Assembly: GCA_965232485.1 (NCBI GenBank)
Contig: OZ246975.1
Location: 1,922,001-1,986,000 of the forward strand
Direction: 5' to 3'
Source: VXPQ01 sp965232485
GTDB lineage: Bacteria; Bacteroidota; Rhodothermia; Rhodothermales; VXPQ01
DNA length: 64,000 bases
This document shows, piece by piece, positions 17,437 through 26,142 of this stretch. Below the pieces are notes generated by a model. It searched no databases. It had not been told where the DNA came from and saw nothing but the letters and a program-made list of their open reading frames with translations. Numbering within the stretch: position 1 is the first letter of the stretch; each line of letters begins with the position of its first letter. Made by a program: the position numbers and the translations under genes.

Positions 17437-19236
17437 ATGAACATCCACGATTTACAACAAAAGAAACTCCCGGAACTGAAGGAAATCGCTCGAACTCTCG
17501 GCTTGAGCGGCTATTCCCAGAGCCGCAAGGAAGACTTGATCTATCGCATCATTGAGGCAAATGCCGAGGTCGTCGCCGGCAACGGCGCCCTGCGCGCCCG
17601 CCCGGCCCGCCCGAATGAACCCCGTCCGCATCCGGAAAACAACCCGAAGCCCTCCGGCGAGAAACGTCCTGCACCGCCCGCCCCCGATCCGGCGAAAAAC
17701 GCCAAATCCGGCGACGAACGCAAGCGTCCAAAAGCCGATCATCCGCGCCCGGCTCCCGGAAAGGATCCCCGGCGCGAACAAGCGCCTGCGCCAGAGCGCA
17801 AACGCCCGACCCAGACCCCCGACAACGGGCGGCGCAATACGGGCGGACACGGGGCGATGCGAACCCGCGACGGGTATCGCGCGCCGCAGAGAAACGCGCC
17901 AGGCAACGAGCGAACAAGACCGCCGCGCCGCGAGGGCGGCGGAGACGAACGGGAACGCCCGGACGATCGGCGCATCAAGCGACGCGCGCCGGACCCGCGC
18001 AAGAATAACCGTCGGGGCCGGGATATCCGGGGAGGCAGCGGCAATCAGGAGGCCCGCCGCAGAAATATCTACGAAGGGCGCCCGCAGTACATGGCGGCCC
18101 ACGACCCGAGGCGCACGGAACTGGAAGGCATGATCCGCAAAGTCGGGGTGCTGGAAGTGCTCCCCGACGGCTATGGTTTCCTGCGCTCGGCGGAATATAA
18201 CTACCTCCCCAGCCCGGACGACATTTACGTTTCCCCTTCGCAGATCAAACGGTTCAGTTTGCAGCTGGGCGATACGGTCGATGGAGAAGTTCGCCCGCCC
18301 AAAGAGGGAGAACGTTTCTTTGCGCTCATACAAGTGAATACGATCAACGGGCGCAAACCGGGCGAAATAGAAGAACGGCAGGGATTCGATTACCTCACGC
18401 CGCTCTACCCCATGGAGCATCTCCGCCTCGAAACGCATCCGGGCGATTACAATACCCGCATCCTCGACCTGTTTACGCCGATCGGGAAAGGCCAGCGGGC
18501 GCTGATCGTGGCCCAGCCGAAAACAGGTAAAACCGTGTTTCTGCAGAAAATAGCCAACGCGATCACGACGAATCATCCCGAAGCGTATCTGATCGTGCTG
18601 CTCGTGGACGAACGGCCCGAAGAAGTCACGGACATGGAGCGGAACGTGCGCGGCGAGGTCATTTCCTCGACCTTCGACCAGAAAGCCGAGCAACATGTCC
18701 AGGTGGCGGATATCGTGCTGGAGAAAGCCAAACGGCTGGTCGAAGCCAAACAGGATGTGGTCATTCTTCTGGACTCCATCACGCGACTGGCCCGAGCGAA
18801 CAATACGGTTACCCCCAACACGGGCAAAACCCTCTCCGGCGGAATGGAGGCAGGCGCCTTGCGCAATCCGAAACGCTTTTTCGGCGCAGCCCGGAACGTG
18901 GAAGAAGGCGGATCGCTGACCATCATCGGGACGGCGCTCATCGACACGGGAAGCCGCATGGACGAGGTGATCTTCGAGGAATTCAAGGGGACCGGCAACT
19001 CGGAAATCGTGCTGGACCGCAACCTGGCCGATCGCCGAATATATCCTGCGATCAATGTGGTCATGTCGGGAACGCGCCGGGAAGAATTGCTTGTGCCGGA
19101 CGCCAAACTCGGACGTATCTGGATTCTGCGGAAATTCCTTGCCGACATGTCGCCGATCGACGCCATGACGCTCCTGCTCGACAAAATGCGAGGCACCAAA
19201 AACAACGACGAATTCCTCGTCACCATGAATTCGTAA
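17437..19236 (+). CDS. rho: transcription termination factor Rho with Arg/Pro-rich insertion
   Basis: 599 aa from the ATG at 17437, against about 420 in E. coli. Rho is the hexameric RNA-dependent ATPase that ends transcription. Residues 1-45 form the Rho_N helical domain (MNIHDLQQKKLPELKEIART). Residues about 46-230 are a charged, disordered, Arg/Pro/Asn-rich insertion. The cold-shock-like RNA-binding domain follows (LEVLPDGYGFLRS), then the ATPase with Walker A QPKTGKT near 360, VLLVDERPEEVTDMER and VVILLDSITRLARA. Long insertions at this place are known in Bacteroidota Rho. A long leader precedes the gene, compatible with autoregulation. Confidence 0.96.
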   Translation: MNIHDLQQKKLPELKEIARTLGLSGYSQSRKEDLIYRIIEANAEVVAGNGALRARPARPNEPRPHPENNPKPSGEKRPAPPAPDPAKNAKSGDERKRPKADHPRPAPGKDPRREQAPAPERKRPTQTPDNGRRNTGGHGAMRTRDGYRAPQRNAPGNERTRPPRREGGGDERERPDDRRIKRRAPDPRKNNRRGRDIRGGSGNQEARRRNIYEGRPQYMAAHDPRRTELEGMIRKVGVLEVLPDGYGFLRSAEYNYLPSPDDIYVSPSQIKRFSLQLGDTVDGEVRPPKEGERFFALIQVNTINGRKPGEIEERQGFDYLTPLYPMEHLRLETHPGDYNTRILDLFTPIGKGQRALIVAQPKTGKTVFLQKIANAITTNHPEAYLIVLLVDERPEEVTDMERNVRGEVISSTFDQKAEQHVQVADIVLEKAKRLVEAKQDVVILLDSITRLARANNTVTPNTGKTLSGGMEAGALRNPKRFFGAARNVEEGGSLTIIGTALIDTGSRMDEVIFEEFKGTGNSEIVLDRNLADRRIYPAINVVMSGTRREELLVPDAKLGRIWILRKFLADMSPIDAMTLLLDKMRGTKNNDEFLVTMNS

Positions 19237-19242
19237 GGCGTC

Positions 19243-19962
19243 ATGGCGGACACAACCGAGGTCAGGGCGCTTTTCTTCGACATGGATGGCGTACTCGTGG
19301 ACGTATCGCGTTCCTATCGGCGCGCCGTGGAAGAAACGGTGGAGGAATTCACGGGCTGGAAGCCGTTTCCTGACGATATCCAGCGCTACAAAAACCGCGG
19401 GGGATTCAACGACGACTGGACGCTGACGCACGCCCTCATCTGCGGCCAGGGCGCGCGCGTCCCGTTGGACCTGGTCGTGGACGCTTTCCAAAAGCGATAC
19501 CGGGGGGAAGCCTGGGACGGCTTCATTGCGCAAGAACCCCCGCTGATGCAAACCGCCACGCTGGATCGGCTCGGCGCGGGCGGACGACCCATGGGCGTCG
19601 TTACGGGGCGACCGGACGCGGAAGCAACATGGACCGTCCGGCGTTTCGGGTGGAAAACGTATTTTCCATGGATCGTGGCCAAGGAACAACAGGGAGAACG
19701 TCCCAAGCCGGACCCGTTTCCTCTCCAGCGCGCCCTGGACATGCTTGCGGCGGCAGGATACGACGCGCCGCCCGAAACGGCCGCCTACGTCGGCGATTCC
19801 GTGGACGACATGACTTGCGCCCGGGAAGCCGGGGTGCGCGCGATCGGCTTCATTCCCCCGTATATCGGAAACAAGACGGAAATGGCGTCTTTGTTGAGAG
19901 AACAGGGGGCGGATGTCGTGATCGACGACCTGAACGTATTGCCAAACCTTGTGGATCCATAG
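19243..19962 (+). CDS. HAD-superfamily phosphatase
   Basis: 239 aa, starting 6 bp after the rho stop. HAD motif I FFDMDGVLVD is at about 11-20, motif II is VVTGRP, the conserved Lys is in RPKPDPFPL, and motif IV is AYVGDSVDDMTCAREAG. Its cap domain is helical (subfamily I). Resemblance is to the IA variant that includes phosphoglycolate-phosphatase-like proteins (TIGR01548-like). The substrate is a small phosphate ester, otherwise undefined. Confidence 0.85.
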   Translation: MADTTEVRALFFDMDGVLVDVSRSYRRAVEETVEEFTGWKPFPDDIQRYKNRGGFNDDWTLTHALICGQGARVPLDLVVDAFQKRYRGEAWDGFIAQEPPLMQTATLDRLGAGGRPMGVVTGRPDAEATWTVRRFGWKTYFPWIVAKEQQGERPKPDPFPLQRALDMLAAAGYDAPPETAAYVGDSVDDMTCAREAGVRAIGFIPPYIGNKTEMASLLREQGADVVIDDLNVLPNLVDP

Positions 19963-19973
19963 CGTATAGCGCC

Positions 19974-21395
19974 ATGCAACGGCACGCCGCGCGCCGGGCG
20001 AGAGCCCTTTTGTGCGCCTTCGCCCTCTTCGTTCCCGTATCCGTCGTCGCCCAAACGCCGGACACCCTCCATATGCGCCTCGACACAGCGATCTGGCGAG
20101 CGCTGGACGTGAGCCCGGAGGTAGGCGCCACCGCCTCGAAAGTCGATTTTGCCCAGGCGCGGGTGCAACTTGCCCACGCAAGCCGATTCGCCACGGAATT
20201 TTCGCTCCAGACCGCGCATGCAGCGGCCCCCGGACTGCGCAATCTTCCCGCCGGCGCGCTCGAAGAGCATCTGTATCTCTACCCCGAAGTGCAGAACGAC
20301 TGGGAATCCCTGCGTCCGTTGAACCGGTTTGAAACCAGCCTGGTGCAACCCCTCTATACCTGGGGCGCCCTGAAAGGCTCCATTGAGGCGGCGCGACAGG
20401 GCGTACGGGTGGAAGAAGCGTCCACAAGCAAAAAAAAGGTCGAAGTCGCGCTCCGCGCCGGCACGCTGTACTATAATCTGTTGCTCGCAAAGCAACTGGT
20501 CCGGCTAACCGCGCAAGCAGGCGATATCGTGGAGCAGGCCAAATCCGAAATCCGTCGGCTCCTTGACGAAGGCGCAGAAGATGTGGACGACGCCGACCTG
20601 TTCAAGGTGCGCATTACGGAACAGGAATTTCTGCGGCGGGTGGTCGAAGTCGAACAGGGACTGCGCACGGCGCAAAGCGCTCTGGCGCGGCAATTGCTGC
20701 TGCCCGAAGGCGCCGTGCCCGAACCGGAAGAAAGTATGCTGGAGCCCATGTCGTTCGCGCTCGATTCCCTGGACGCTTACTTGCTCATGGCCCTGAAAAA
20801 CCGCCCGGAAATCCGGCAAGCAGAGGCGGGCCTGGCGGCGCGGGAAGCCCAGGTCAAGGTGGCGCGGGCAGACTATTTCCCGCAACTTTTTCTGGGCGTG
20901 GATTCGAGAATTACGTTGACGAGCGGACGATACCGCCAACCGAATCCCTATGTCAACGATCCCTATCTGGGGCGCAGCCTCCGGGCAGGCCTTGGCTTCC
21001 GCCTGCCGCTCAACATGGCGCAAACGCGCGCCAAAGTCGCACAGGCCAAAGCGCAGCGCAACGAGGTGCAGCATCAGATGGCGGCCGCCCGACAACTGAT
21101 CCTGTTCGAGGTGGAAGCTGCCTGGCGAAACGTAATCACGACGCGCGCCGCCATGGAAGCGCAAAACGAAGCCCTGATCATCAGCGGAGAATGGTTGCGC
21201 ACCGAGCAAATCAACTTCGATCTGGACCTGGGCGATACGGAAAACCTGGTGGACGCCGTACGGGCAAACCTTGAACTGAAAGCGATGTATTACGAGCGCG
21301 TGCGCACATTCAACATCGCCGTGCTGCGGCTATGGGCGGAAACCGGCTGGGCCGGACCCGGAGCGCCGGTCCTGGAGCGCGCCGACCCGGAATAA
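19974..21395 (+). CDS. TolC-family outer-membrane efflux protein
   Basis: 473 aa from the ATG at 19974, with a signal peptide ending VSVVAQTP. The body is two long alpha-helical hairpin repeats (YYNLLLAKQLVRLTAQAGDIVEQAKSE..., LGFRLPLNMAQTRAKVAQAKAQ) flanking short beta-barrel strands, as in TolC/OEP proteins. It would form the outer-membrane duct for an efflux or type I secretion pump; no inner-membrane partner is seen here. It lies in line with the HAD gene and the mlaC-like gene. Confidence 0.88.
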   Translation: MQRHAARRARALLCAFALFVPVSVVAQTPDTLHMRLDTAIWRALDVSPEVGATASKVDFAQARVQLAHASRFATEFSLQTAHAAAPGLRNLPAGALEEHLYLYPEVQNDWESLRPLNRFETSLVQPLYTWGALKGSIEAARQGVRVEEASTSKKKVEVALRAGTLYYNLLLAKQLVRLTAQAGDIVEQAKSEIRRLLDEGAEDVDDADLFKVRITEQEFLRRVVEVEQGLRTAQSALARQLLLPEGAVPEPEESMLEPMSFALDSLDAYLLMALKNRPEIRQAEAGLAAREAQVKVARADYFPQLFLGVDSRITLTSGRYRQPNPYVNDPYLGRSLRAGLGFRLPLNMAQTRAKVAQAKAQRNEVQHQMAAARQLILFEVEAAWRNVITTRAAMEAQNEALIISGEWLRTEQINFDLDLGDTENLVDAVRANLELKAMYYERVRTFNIAVLRLWAETGWAGPGAPVLERADPE

Positions 21396-21427
21396 AGCAA
21401 AAAACGACATTTCGGCACGGTTGTTGC

Positions 21428-21435
21428 TATCTTTA
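21428..21435 (+). promoter_or_regulatory. candidate -7 box upstream of the mlaC-like gene
   Basis: TATCTTTA matches 7 of 8 positions of the Bacteroidota -7 box TAnnTTTG and lies about 70 bp before the next ATG. A convincing -33 TTTG at the right distance was not found. Confidence 0.3.
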
Positions 21436-21503
21436 ACTACAGGACATTGCGGCCGATATCTATTCGTCGCCGCGCTCCGCAAACGCTGAAAAATCGATAC
21501 GTC

Positions 21504-22103
21504 ATGACGCGCCCCGCTTTTTTCCTTGTTATCCTGCTTGCCGCCTGGTTCGCCATGCAGAACCCGGCGCAGGCCCAGAACCGATCCGATGAAGTACGCC
21601 GCTTCCTGGAGCAGCGGGATCGGGAAATCAAGAATGTGCTGGGCGATCGGGAAACATTCACCGACGAACAACGGGAACAACTGAAGCGTGTGATCAACGA
21701 CGGCATTGATTTCACGGCCATGGGACGCACGGCGCTGGGACCTTTCTGGGCCGATACGGCGCCTGCCCGGCAGCAGGAATTCGTGGATGTGTTCAGCCAA
21801 ATCGTGCGGAACCAATCGCTGTCCGACCTGGACGCCTACCGATCCGTGGTCACCTATGAAAACATTACCGCCGACGACGCCATGTCGCGCGTAACCACGA
21901 CCACGGTCTACAAGGACATTCCCATGAAAGTGGAATATGTGCTTGGGCGAACGAACGGGCAGTGGCGGGTACGGGACATTATTCTTGACGATGTGAGCAC
22001 CGCGGACGGGTATGCGCGATCCTTTCAGGCGGTTGTCCGCAAGCGCGGTTTCGATTCCCTGATGAACAGTCTCCGGAAAAAACTGGACGGCATGCGTTCG
22101 TAG
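21504..22103 (+). CDS. MlaC/Ttg2D-like periplasmic phospholipid carrier
   Basis: 199 aa from the ATG at 21504, with a signal peptide (FFLVILLAAWFAMQNPAQAQ). The mature part matches the MlaC fold: INDGIDFTAMGRTALG, FVDVFSQIVRNQSLSDLDAY, then strands with VYKDIPMKVEYVLG and the WRVRDIILDDVS motif followed by YARSFQAVVRKRGFDSLM, all typical of MlaC. It shuttles phospholipids between membranes in the Mla pathway. No mlaBDEF genes are adjacent, so the partner transporter must lie elsewhere. Confidence 0.88.
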   Translation: MTRPAFFLVILLAAWFAMQNPAQAQNRSDEVRRFLEQRDREIKNVLGDRETFTDEQREQLKRVINDGIDFTAMGRTALGPFWADTAPARQQEFVDVFSQIVRNQSLSDLDAYRSVVTYENITADDAMSRVTTTTVYKDIPMKVEYVLGRTNGQWRVRDIILDDVSTADGYARSFQAVVRKRGFDSLMNSLRKKLDGMRS

Positions 22104-22168
22104 TCGGGCTGCCGAACGCAGACGAAAACGCCCCTCAGGGACCCGGTCGCCGCAGATAAAAACAAGCC

Positions 22169-23113
22169 ATGCATACTCCGCAAGAAGGCTACGTGCTGCA
22201 CACGTACGGCCCGGAACGATTCGCGCGCCATGCGGCGGCGTCCGCCATGACGCTCAGACGGCACGACCCGCAGCGACCCGTTGCGCTCTTCTGCCCCGAC
22301 GCGCACCGGGAACGCCTGCGCGAGCACGGCAAGGCGGGCCTCTTTGAGGACATCCATACCCTTCCGGAGGAGCACGCTTCCATTACGGGCTTCAAACACC
22401 ACTTGCACCGGTTCATGCCGTACGAGCGCACCCTGTTCGTGGATGCAGACATCGTTTGGTGCCGCAACCCCGACCCGCTCTGGAAGCAATGGCGGGCGTA
22501 TCCTTTCACGGCGACCGGCCTTGAGCGCGCCGATTTCTTTTTCGGGGGACCCAAGAACTGGCGCATTGCAATCGATGTGCTGCTGGACCGGCGGCGGCGA
22601 ACCATGAAGCGGTTCGGGATTTCGCATCTGCCCCGCGTGCAGGCAGGCATGATCTACTGTGCAGAGCGGGACTTGACGCAAAGCGTGTGCGAAACCGCGG
22701 CCTCGTTACTTGCCCGCCGAGCGCAAACCCATTTCCGAAGTCGCCTGGACGAAGGCCGCAGCGAAGAAACCTGCGAATGGAGCCTCGCGATGGCCATGAG
22801 CCGACACCGCCTGGACATTTTCCCCTGGATCCAGGGGCAGCTAAGTCCCCAGCTGGACTTCGTGGACGAGTGGACCGCCTTCGACCCGGATTTCCGCGAG
22901 GTCACCTACCGGTACTACACGGACCGTTCGGTCTATGCGCTGCGAGGCATTCGCAACCGGAAGCTGCGCGCATATTTGATGCGGCTCGTATCCGGTTTGC
23001 CCGGGCGAGGCGACTATCAGGAATTTACGCCGATCTCGCTCCATTTCAGCTGGCTGCATTACAAAAAGCCCTTCCAGGAGTTTTCTGACCGGATGTGGGC
23101 CTTGCCTGCCTGA
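22169..23113 (+). CDS. putative glycosyltransferase (GT-A fold, DxD)
   Basis: 314 aa. The N-terminal part resembles nucleotide-sugar transferases of GT8 type: YVLHTYGPERFARHAAASA, then RTLFVDADIVW, where DAD is the metal/nucleotide-binding DxD near residue 95. Further residues (FFFGGPKNW, VQAGMIYCAERD) look like acceptor-site loops. The donor and acceptor are unknown; envelope glycan assembly is likely. It stands alone between an mlaC-like gene and a convergent membrane-protein gene. Confidence 0.7.
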   Translation: MHTPQEGYVLHTYGPERFARHAAASAMTLRRHDPQRPVALFCPDAHRERLREHGKAGLFEDIHTLPEEHASITGFKHHLHRFMPYERTLFVDADIVWCRNPDPLWKQWRAYPFTATGLERADFFFGGPKNWRIAIDVLLDRRRRTMKRFGISHLPRVQAGMIYCAERDLTQSVCETAASLLARRAQTHFRSRLDEGRSEETCEWSLAMAMSRHRLDIFPWIQGQLSPQLDFVDEWTAFDPDFREVTYRYYTDRSVYALRGIRNRKLRAYLMRLVSGLPGRGDYQEFTPISLHFSWLHYKKPFQEFSDRMWALPA

Positions 23114-23149
23114 CGAAACGCAAAAGGCGAGCAACCGGCTTGCGCTCCG

Positions 23150-24784
23150 CTACTGCCGAAACGCCGCGCGCCACACAAAGGCCGCCTCGGAGGAATGCCT
23201 GAAAAACACGCCGAGCAAGAAAAAAAAGACCCACGTCAACGGATGAAGCAACGCGCCCAAAACAAGCAGAAAGGCCGGGGGTCGCGCCGCCAGCCGCATA
23301 TCGACCAGAACCTGAGCGAAGGAAAACAAACCAAGGCATAGCCAGACAACAGCCAGGGCAAAACCTGCCTGGCCGCTCGGCGCCGGAAGGGCAGAAGCCA
23401 CCATGGCGAGCGCCATGACAAGCAAACAGGGCCAATGCGCCCACACAACGAGCATGTGGACCTGACGAATGCGCAAAATCCGGGGACCCAGTTGCAACAG
23501 AAGCGACCAGGCAATAATCCACAGGCCCAACGCAAGCGCAAGGAGACATCCCGCAAGCGCAAAATACAGAAAGGGCCGCTCCAGCGTCTGCTCCGTTATC
23601 ATGTGGGCCAGAGGCGGCAGATAATATATGGCCACCGTGAAGGCGTAGGTTGCCTTAAGATGGTGCAGCGTCGCATAGCCCGCCAGCCCCGTGGCCACCG
23701 CCAGGGCGCAAAACGCCACCAGATTCGTGCCGGGGAGAATCTCCCGCTTCGTATATACCGCTTCGACAAAAAAGATGTGCGATCGAAAATACCGGGGCAA
23801 CATGTAACGAAATCGTGGAGATAACGCATACCCCGTCCCGATTGCAAGGATAACCAGCCAGCCGAAAAGAATAACCCAGGAAACAGAATTGGGCGGCGGT
23901 TCTCCCTGATCGAATGCAAACACCGTCTGGCGGCCAGAAAAAATCCCCGAAATCACGTCGAACGCCGCCCGCGCGCGTCCGTCCGCTGCATGCAACCCGT
24001 ATCGCCTGCCTTCCAGCGACGGGCCGGAAACGGAATCGTCGCGCCAGCGATACACAAAAACGGCTTGCAGCGGGCGTTCAAGCAGTCCGGGCAAGACATC
24101 CTCGAAATAGCGGGCCTGGCGCGCCGGCGAAAACGACGCAAGCAACCCGCGGGGACCGTCGGGAGAAACCCCAACCCCAAAAGCGCCCACGCCCACCGAA
24201 GATGCGTCCGCCTTGTCCAGCCAATCTCCCGGATCCGACCTGTTCAGAACATCTATCAGGACGAAATCCACCACATCCGCACACGCATCGTCCCTGGAGA
24301 ATCGGGTTACGTAGTAGGTCGATATATCCGGCTCTGCGGTGCGCAAGCGGCCTGCTAACTGCGCCAGCAACGCGCAGGCCGCCGGGTCGGACGTATCGCT
24401 ATTGAGCGTAAGCCCTATAGCCCGGATCGAGGAATGCCGACGCGCCATGCTCAAGGCGTCGTCAAGCGCTGCCTGCGCATAAGCAAGCGTGTCTTGCAAG
24501 CCGGAAACCGACAGGCGCGACAGGGGAAGGTCCAGATAGATGTGCAGTCCAAGCGTATCGGCGGCGGCCAACGCATGGCTGTTTTGCATAAATGGGGCCC
24601 GCACCGCTTGCACGCCGCTCCCCGCCATGGCGTACATATCCCGCACCGCCTGCACGCCGTCTTCCGGAGGCGACCACACCACGCCCTTCAACGGCGCCTG
24701 TTGGGCGACAACCGGCGCAGAAAGAAACGCCGCAAACGCCCAGCAGGTCGCTATGTGCGCAACGCGGAGCAAGGCCATAGGCAA
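23150..24784 (-). CDS. exported hypothetical protein with polytopic membrane domain
   Basis: 544 aa. A signal peptide spans residues 1-28 (ending SAPVVAQQ); an alternative ATG is 2 codons downstream. Residues about 30-285 resemble a TIM-barrel glycoside-hydrolase-like domain (YAMAGSGVQAVRAPFM, IRAIGLTLNSD, VDFVLIDVLNRSD), but no catalytic pair is secure. Residues about 300-530 contain six or seven hydrophobic helices (WVILFGWLVILAIGTGYAL, LLGALLHPLTWVFFFLLGVF). It may process or sense envelope polysaccharide. The gene is followed on the same strand by nothing and is preceded by ftsZ. Confidence 0.65.
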   Translation of the reverse strand: MPMALLRVAHIATCWAFAAFLSAPVVAQQAPLKGVVWSPPEDGVQAVRDMYAMAGSGVQAVRAPFMQNSHALAAADTLGLHIYLDLPLSRLSVSGLQDTLAYAQAALDDALSMARRHSSIRAIGLTLNSDTSDPAACALLAQLAGRLRTAEPDISTYYVTRFSRDDACADVVDFVLIDVLNRSDPGDWLDKADASSVGVGAFGVGVSPDGPRGLLASFSPARQARYFEDVLPGLLERPLQAVFVYRWRDDSVSGPSLEGRRYGLHAADGRARAAFDVISGIFSGRQTVFAFDQGEPPPNSVSWVILFGWLVILAIGTGYALSPRFRYMLPRYFRSHIFFVEAVYTKREILPGTNLVAFCALAVATGLAGYATLHHLKATYAFTVAIYYLPPLAHMITEQTLERPFLYFALAGCLLALALGLWIIAWSLLLQLGPRILRIRQVHMLVVWAHWPCLLVMALAMVASALPAPSGQAGFALAVVWLCLGLFSFAQVLVDMRLAARPPAFLLVLGALLHPLTWVFFFLLGVFFRHSSEAAFVWRAAFRQ

Positions 24785-24809
24785 GAAAGGCTTGGAAGCC
24801 TCGCACCCC

Positions 24810-26069
24810 TTAGTCCATCATTTTACGCAGGAAGGCGGGCGTATCGTTGTCTTCTTTCCGATTTTGCTCCGGGAGATCGCGCAATCTGCCCAACCTGTTG
24901 ATTTTGCCGCGCCGCGGTTCTTCTTCCGCCCTCCGAGGCGGTTCGAGTTGTTCCGGCGTCTCGTCTTGCCGGAGGATATGGCGACGCTCGAAAGCAGGCT
25001 GGTCCAGCGCATGCAAATTTTTCATGCCTTTGTAATTCGGCGCGGATCCCTGTGGGCTGAGCGGCACCGTCCGAACATACTGTCCCGGATTACGCGCCTC
25101 TCGATCCACGTCGAATCCCGTAGCAATCACCGTGACCCGGAGATTATCGCCCATCGCCTGGTCGATCACCGTACCGAAAATGACCTCCACTTCCGACCCC
25201 GCCTCTTGCCGAATGATATCAACCCCCGTACTGACCTCCTGGAATTTTATGTTCTCGCTGGACGTAATATTGACCAGCACATTGCTGGCCCCCGCGATAG
25301 AGAGGCCATTGAGCAACGGACTCGAAATGGCTTCCCGGGCCGCCGTCTCTGCCCGATCAGATCCGCTGGCCTCCGCAGCCCCCATGACGGCCTGACCACC
25401 CACCTCCATCGTAGTCTTGACGTCTGCAAAGTCGAGGTTGACGAGACCATGCACCGTGATCAGGTCGGATATGCCGCGCGCCGCATCGTAGAGTACGCTG
25501 TCCACCATGCTGAAGGCTTCGAGCCAACTCGTCTTGTCGTCCGATATTTCCATGAGGCGCTCATTGGGCACGACAATCAGCGTATCGACGATGTCGCGAA
25601 GCAGCTCAATGCCTTCGTCGGCAGCCTTTCGGCGGCGTTCCCCCTCGAAATCGAAGGGCTGCGTGACAATGGCGACGGTCAGAATATGCAGCTTCCGGGC
25701 AATCGCAGCCACCACGGGGGCGCCGCCGGTGCCCGTACCGCCGCCCATGCCCGCGGTAATGAACACCATATCGAAGCCCTTCAGCGCCTGCTTGATTTCC
25801 TCGCGGCTTTCCTCGATCGCATCGGCGCCGACGGCAGGCCGGGCGCCCGCCCCAAGGCCTTTCGTCAACACAGCGCCCGCCTGGATTTTCACCGGCGACA
25901 GATTCTTCCGAAGCGCCTGCGCATCCGTATTGATCGCAATGAACTCGACGCCCCGTATTCCGCGGGTGATCATGTCGTTGACAGCGTTGCCGCCGCCGCC
26001 GCCCACGCCAACCACGCACAACTTGGGGGTGTCGGTCAACGAACCGTTGAACTTGAAGGAATTACTCAT
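24810..26069 (-). CDS. ftsZ: cell division protein FtsZ
   Basis: 419 aa. This tubulin-like GTPase forms the Z ring. The N-terminal nucleotide-binding loop GVGGGGGNAVNDMI, the T4 signature AGMGGGTGTGGAP at about 105-117 and the T7 loop region (VNLDFADVKTTMEVGG) are intact. After a variable linker (about 320-405) the extreme C-terminus NDTPAFLRKMMD is the conserved peptide that binds FtsA and other partners. It is the last gene of the dcw cluster. Confidence 0.98.
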   Translation of the reverse strand: MSNSFKFNGSLTDTPKLCVVGVGGGGGNAVNDMITRGIRGVEFIAINTDAQALRKNLSPVKIQAGAVLTKGLGAGARPAVGADAIEESREEIKQALKGFDMVFITAGMGGGTGTGGAPVVAAIARKLHILTVAIVTQPFDFEGERRRKAADEGIELLRDIVDTLIVVPNERLMEISDDKTSWLEAFSMVDSVLYDAARGISDLITVHGLVNLDFADVKTTMEVGGQAVMGAAEASGSDRAETAAREAISSPLLNGLSIAGASNVLVNITSSENIKFQEVSTGVDIIRQEAGSEVEVIFGTVIDQAMGDNLRVTVIATGFDVDREARNPGQYVRTVPLSPQGSAPNYKGMKNLHALDQPAFERRHILRQDETPEQLEPPRRAEEEPRRGKINRLGRLRDLPEQNRKEDNDTPAFLRKMMD

Positions 26070-26142
26070 GGGGATTCTCCATTATTTACATGGGTAAGTG
26101 CAGCCGGCGCAAAGGTCCGGCGGTAAAGTCGGGTATGGGTCG

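Noticed and set aside
17452..20490. A 1012-codon minus-strand frame across rho, the HAD gene and the TolC-like gene
   Set aside because: Antisense shadow of three recognised genes, with no start context or motif.
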